Below are positions 34,301-37,363 of a stretch of 37,363 bases of DNA, in pieces (the stretch's first letter is position 1; every line of letters starts with the position of its first letter). Made by a program: the position numbers and the translations under genes. This DNA is from Bryobacterales bacterium (GTDB taxonomy: Bacteria > Acidobacteriota > Terriglobia > Bryobacterales > Bryobacteraceae): NCBI GenBank assembly GCA_020852755.1, contig JADZAF010000210.1, forward strand, positions 1-37,363. Reading direction: 5' to 3'. The notes under the pieces were generated by a model, which was not told the DNA's origin, ran no database searches, and saw only the letters and a program-made list of their open reading frames with translations.

Positions 34301-35656
34301 CTACTCCCTGCTCAACACCCGGGCTTCCAGCCGCCCGGCGGCCAGGCGCACCCTGACCAGCGAATCCTCGGGAGCCTGGGCAGGCTGCTTCACGATCGCG
34401 CCCTCCTGGTTCGTCACGATGGCGTAACCGCGCTCCAGGATCCGCAGCGGGCTCAGCTGGGAGAGATGAGCGGCCAGCGATTCCAGGCGGCCTCGCCGCC
34501 GGGCAAGCTGCATGCGAATGTCGTGCGCGATGGCGCCGGCAGCAGTGTCCAGGCGGCGCCGGTCGCCGGCCAGGCGGGGCCGCGGATCGAAGTAGCGCAC
34601 CCGCGCCTCCAGCCCCTTCAATGCGCGCTGCCTGCCTTCGATCACGGCTCGCACCCGGTCGCGCAGCCGGTAGAGCTGCTCGTCCACGCGCTGCATGTGG
34701 CGGCCGACCGCCCGGTTCAGCAGGGACAGCGGCCGCGCGATGCCCCGTTCCTGCAAGCGCCGGGCGAGGGTGACCAGGCGGTAGCGCTGGGCCTGACCCA
34801 TGCGGTTCCGGCAGCCTTCCAGCCGGTCCAGCAGCTCCTGGCGCGTCCGGACCACGATTTCCGCGGCGGCGGACGGGGTAGGGGCGCGCAGGTCGGCCAC
34901 GAAGTCCGCGATGGTCACGTCGGTTTCGTGCCCGATGGCCGAAACTACCGGAACCTTCGAGGACGCGATGGCGCGGGCCACGGCCTCTTCGTTGAACGTC
35001 CAGAGATCCTCCAGCGAGCCGCCGCCGCGGGCCACGATGACCAGGTCGGCCCAGCCCGAATCGCTGAAGTACTGCAGACCCCGGCAGACCTCCTCCACCG
35101 CACCCGCGCCCTGCACCAGGGCGGGGAAGATCCGGACGTGCAGTCCGGGGAAACGCCGCTCCAGGATGTTCAACAGGTCCGCGATCACGGCCCCGCGCGG
35201 CGAGGTCACGATTCCGATGCGCCGCGGGTGCTTCGGCAGGGGGCGCTTGCGGGAGGCGTCAAACAGGCCCTCCATGGCCAGTTTCTTCTTGAGCTGCTCG
35301 AAAGCGAACTGCAGGGCCCCGTACCCCTGCGGCTCCATGAACTCGACCAGAAGCTGGTACTCGCCCCGGGCGTCATAGACGTCAATGGCGCCCCGCGCCA
35401 CCACCGCCACGCCGTCCTGCGGCTTGAACTTCAGGTAGCGGTAGGTGGACTTGAAGCAGACGCAGCGCACCTGCGCCCCGGCGTCCTTCAAGGTGAAGTA
35501 GCAGTGGCCGCTGGCGGCCAGCTTGACCCCGGAGATCTCACCCGACACCCAGATATCGGCAAACTCCCCGTTCAGGAGTCGGCGTATGGCGGCGTTCAGC
35601 TCGCTGACCGTGAAGACCTGGCGTTCGGGGAAGAGTTCGAAAGCGGTCTGTTCCAT
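34301..35656 (-). CDS. xseA: Exodeoxyribonuclease VII large subunit
   Basis: A 451-residue subunit of ExoVII, which degrades single-stranded DNA. It has the N-terminal OB-fold (VSELNAAIRRLLNGEFADIWVSGE), the catalytic domain (RIGIVTSPRGAVIADLLNIL, VARGGGSLEDLWTFNEEAVA, SAIGHETDVTIADFVADLRAPTPSAAAE), and a coiled-coil plus C-terminal ERGYAIVTN part. These phrases are diagnostic (given here in short pieces). No xseB small subunit gene is visible in the window. Confidence 0.95.
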   Translation of the reverse strand: MEQTAFELFPERQVFTVSELNAAIRRLLNGEFADIWVSGEISGVKLAASGHCYFTLKDAGAQVRCVCFKSTYRYLKFKPQDGVAVVARGAIDVYDARGEYQLLVEFMEPQGYGALQFAFEQLKKKLAMEGLFDASRKRPLPKHPRRIGIVTSPRGAVIADLLNILERRFPGLHVRIFPALVQGAGAVEEVCRGLQYFSDSGWADLVIVARGGGSLEDLWTFNEEAVARAIASSKVPVVSAIGHETDVTIADFVADLRAPTPSAAAEIVVRTRQELLDRLEGCRNRMGQAQRYRLVTLARRLQERGIARPLSLLNRAVGRHMQRVDEQLYRLRDRVRAVIEGRQRALKGLEARVRYFDPRPRLAGDRRRLDTAAGAIAHDIRMQLARRRGRLESLAAHLSQLSPLRILERGYAIVTNQEGAIVKQPAQAPEDSLVRVRLAAGRLEARVLSRE

Positions 35657-35665
35657 CCGGGCTGG

Positions 35666-36262
35666 TCACTTCCTCCAGACTCTCTTCCGGAGGTCCGGCC
35701 AGAACTCTCTGAAGATGTTGCCCGCGCTGTCCAGCGCCAGGCTGATGCTGCCGCGCTCGAAACCGTCGCGAACCGTGCCGATCCGGTCCGGACGCCAGTG
35801 GTTCGAGAGCAGCCCGGCGCCGTAGGCGCTGCCGACTCGCCACACGGCGAAGGTGGTACGGCCGCTGTCGGTGCGGGTGACAAAGGTCTGGCTCAAGGCG
35901 TGGCGGAGCCGGGGCAGCAGCCCGGTGGCTTCCGTCCTGAAGTAGCGCGGGTCCTGCCGCAGGGTCGAATCGATGCCGAAAGCCAGCATGTTGCGAACGC
36001 CGTTGTACCCCAGGCTCGACCCGTACCGGCGCCCGTAGCCCGCCATCCCGCCGCCCCATTCGGCCGGCTCTGCGCGCCAATGCTGAATCCCCGCGGCCGC
36101 GGCCGAACGCAGAAACGCCACCGGCTTGACGACCCGCAACGCATGCACCTCGAGTTTGCCGCCCACCGACAGGCGATTCTCCGGGACGGGAGCGGGGAGC
36201 AGCCCCTGGGCGGCCAGCAGCGACGCGCAAGCGGGAAGTCCAGCCAAGCCGAGGGGACGCAT
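35666..36262 (-). CDS. Conserved acidobacterial protein, probably exported
   Basis: A 198-residue protein with a hydrophobic N terminus (MRPLGLAGLPACASLLAAQG) that is probably a signal peptide. EWGGGMAGYGRRYGSSLGYN, GIDSTLRQDPRYFRTE, SQTFVTRTDSGRTTFAVWRV and a terminal NIFREFWPDLRKR match a family recurrent in Acidobacteriota genomes, function unknown. ATG 36262 is preferred over TTG 36292 because the signal peptide follows. Its stop is 9 nt before xseA. Confidence 0.78.
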   Translation of the reverse strand: MRPLGLAGLPACASLLAAQGLLPAPVPENRLSVGGKLEVHALRVVKPVAFLRSAAAAGIQHWRAEPAEWGGGMAGYGRRYGSSLGYNGVRNMLAFGIDSTLRQDPRYFRTEATGLLPRLRHALSQTFVTRTDSGRTTFAVWRVGSAYGAGLLSNHWRPDRIGTVRDGFERGSISLALDSAGNIFREFWPDLRKRVWRK

Positions 36263-36377
36263 CCCTACCGTTGTAGCATCACCGCTTTCCAATCACCAGC
36301 CGGAGTTCAGCGATGCGCGGCACGCTTGGGCCGCGACCGGAGCAGTGGCGCTACGGGTACTCCATGGCCTGCGGGTT

Positions 36378-37363
36378 TCAGGGCTGCACGGCCAGGCGCG
36401 CGCCGAAGCCGTACGTGTACGGCAGAGCCAGCTCGCAGTTGAGTTGAAAGTATTCGGGGCTGACGGAACCGGGCAGGCGCACCGAGATCTGGTAGTAGCC
36501 GATCATCCCGGGCGCGAGCCCTGCGTAGAAAAGTTCGACCGGCAGGTCGCCCGAGGGCTGGCCGTACGGTACGAAGCAGCGAACCGGCGCGGCCGCCTGA
36601 GATAGAGGCGCAACAGGCGCCGGCTGGCCGGTCTCCACCGGAGGATCCACCGGCCCCAGCCCCTGGGCATACAGGTGCACGATCTCTCCGGCGCGGGCCG
36701 GGTTCTCGGGCGTGACCAGGGCGGAGAAGTCCCCGTGCGCAGCGAGGGCGAAGTCGGGCAGGTTGGGGTGACGCACGAACCAAGGCGCGTAGACCGTCGG
36801 GACGAGCCGCAGGGTTCCCCCTTCCCAGCCGGTGGGTTCGCGCGGGCGCAATCCCACCATGTAGGTTGTGTACGCCTCCAGGTCCCAGGGGATCTGAAAG
36901 GTGACCGCGCCGTTCCCGGCCTTCAGCAGCGGCGTGGCGATGCCTTCGATCTCCAGTTCATCGCCCGGCAGGACCGAAGCCGCGGGTGTCAGAATCTGGC
37001 CCAGCCCGCCGCTGGTGTCGCCGGTGAGGAAAGCCGGAACGGGGCCGATGACCTGGCGCGTCTCGCCGGTGTCCAGGACGATGTGCAGTACACGGCCCGT
37101 GCGGGTGAGCGCCCAGGCCGCCTGGCCGTTGCCCGAAAACGCAATCGCGCGGATGCCCTCCGGCTCGGCGGTGACCGGACGGCGGCCCGTGCCGCCGGAT
37201 TCCATCACGAAGGCCTGCGGGTCGTCGGAGTCCAGGGGGCGGGAGAGAAACAGGATACGAGCGCCGTCCTGGCTCAACTGCGGGGCGTAATCCTCGCGCC
37301 CCGGAACGGCCAGGCTCACCGTCCCGGCGAAGGTGTCCGCCAGGCGCAGCAGGCGCAGCGAGC
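36378..37363 (-). CDS. Partial secreted protein: WD40-like repeats with TIGR03437-type C-terminal domain
   Basis: The frame is open to the right edge, so the 5' end is outside. Visible at the start are PD40/WD40-like propeller blades (DYAPQLSQDGARILFLSRP, AFSGNGQAAWALTRTGRV). The C-terminal 200 residues resemble the Solibacter TIGR03437 domain: VTFQIPWDL, NPARAGEIVHLYAQGLGPVDPP, MIGYYQISVRLP. A surface or exported role is likely. The in-frame GTG at 37319 is probably internal. Confidence 0.75.
   Translation of the reverse strand, partial: SLRLLRLADTFAGTVSLAVPGREDYAPQLSQDGARILFLSRPLDSDDPQAFVMESGGTGRRPVTAEPEGIRAIAFSGNGQAAWALTRTGRVLHIVLDTGETRQVIGPVPAFLTGDTSGGLGQILTPAASVLPGDELEIEGIATPLLKAGNGAVTFQIPWDLEAYTTYMVGLRPREPTGWEGGTLRLVPTVYAPWFVRHPNLPDFALAAHGDFSALVTPENPARAGEIVHLYAQGLGPVDPPVETGQPAPVAPLSQAAAPVRCFVPYGQPSGDLPVELFYAGLAPGMIGYYQISVRLPGSVSPEYFQLNCELALPYTYGFGARLAVQP

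Overview
The window is high-GC chromosomal DNA from a Gram-negative soil-type bacterium, most likely an Acidobacteriota member of the Bryobacterales/Solibacteres group. The evidence is indirect. A secreted protein at the right edge ends in what looks like the Solibacter-type C-terminal domain (TIGR03437-like). A small secreted protein family typical of acidobacteria lies at 35666-36262. Other support comes from an FtsX-free, signal-peptide-rich gene mix, bS21 next to a CxxC-x17-CxxC zinc ribbon, and frequent GTG/TTG starts. There is no rRNA, tRNA, CRISPR array, prophage or insertion sequence that I can support. This is mostly a housekeeping and carbohydrate region with several uncharacterised acidobacterial genes.

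Left part (1-11.7 kb). A sulfotransferase fragment, apparently frameshifted, runs off the left edge. Next is a two-gene sugar-activation unit on the minus strand: a divergent nucleotidyltransferase overlapping an 1108-residue GHMP-kinase/UDPGP-uridylyltransferase fusion. A YggX-type iron/oxidative-damage protein, an L-amino-acid-ligase-like ATP-grasp enzyme, two secreted proteins of unknown function, a two-domain VOC protein and an AraC-HTH/O6-methylguanine methyltransferase follow.

Middle (11.7-24.9 kb). A minus-strand run holds an M20 deacylase, aspartate-semialdehyde dehydrogenase, aspartate kinase and a polyprenyl phosphoglycosyl transferase. Plus-strand genes follow: a small Pro/Ala-rich protein, a YwaF/TIGR02206 membrane protein with a clear intrinsic terminator, an orphan NarL/FixJ response regulator with a near-consensus promoter, and a membrane protein with a long Gln/Ser/Gly-rich tail. 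A molybdopterin-binding-type protein and an arginine cluster (argC-argB-GNAT-type argA, joined by two GTGA overlaps, with ARG-box-like sequence in front of argC) lie on the minus strand.

Right part (24.9-37.4 kb). A zinc-ribbon DUF4870 protein, a coiled-coil protein, a zinc ribbon and ribosomal protein bS21 read leftwards. glgC, enolase (TTG start) and a secreted helical-repeat protein read rightwards, with a cluster of small GC hairpins between the last two. The rest reads leftwards: L-lactate permease, a small membrane protein, a secreted DinB-like protein tightly coupled to xseA, an acidobacterial conserved protein, and the partial TIGR03437-type protein.

No defence or mobile system is visible. 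The most unusual unit is the nucleotide-sugar module at 907-5092, where both enzymes have altered signature motifs.
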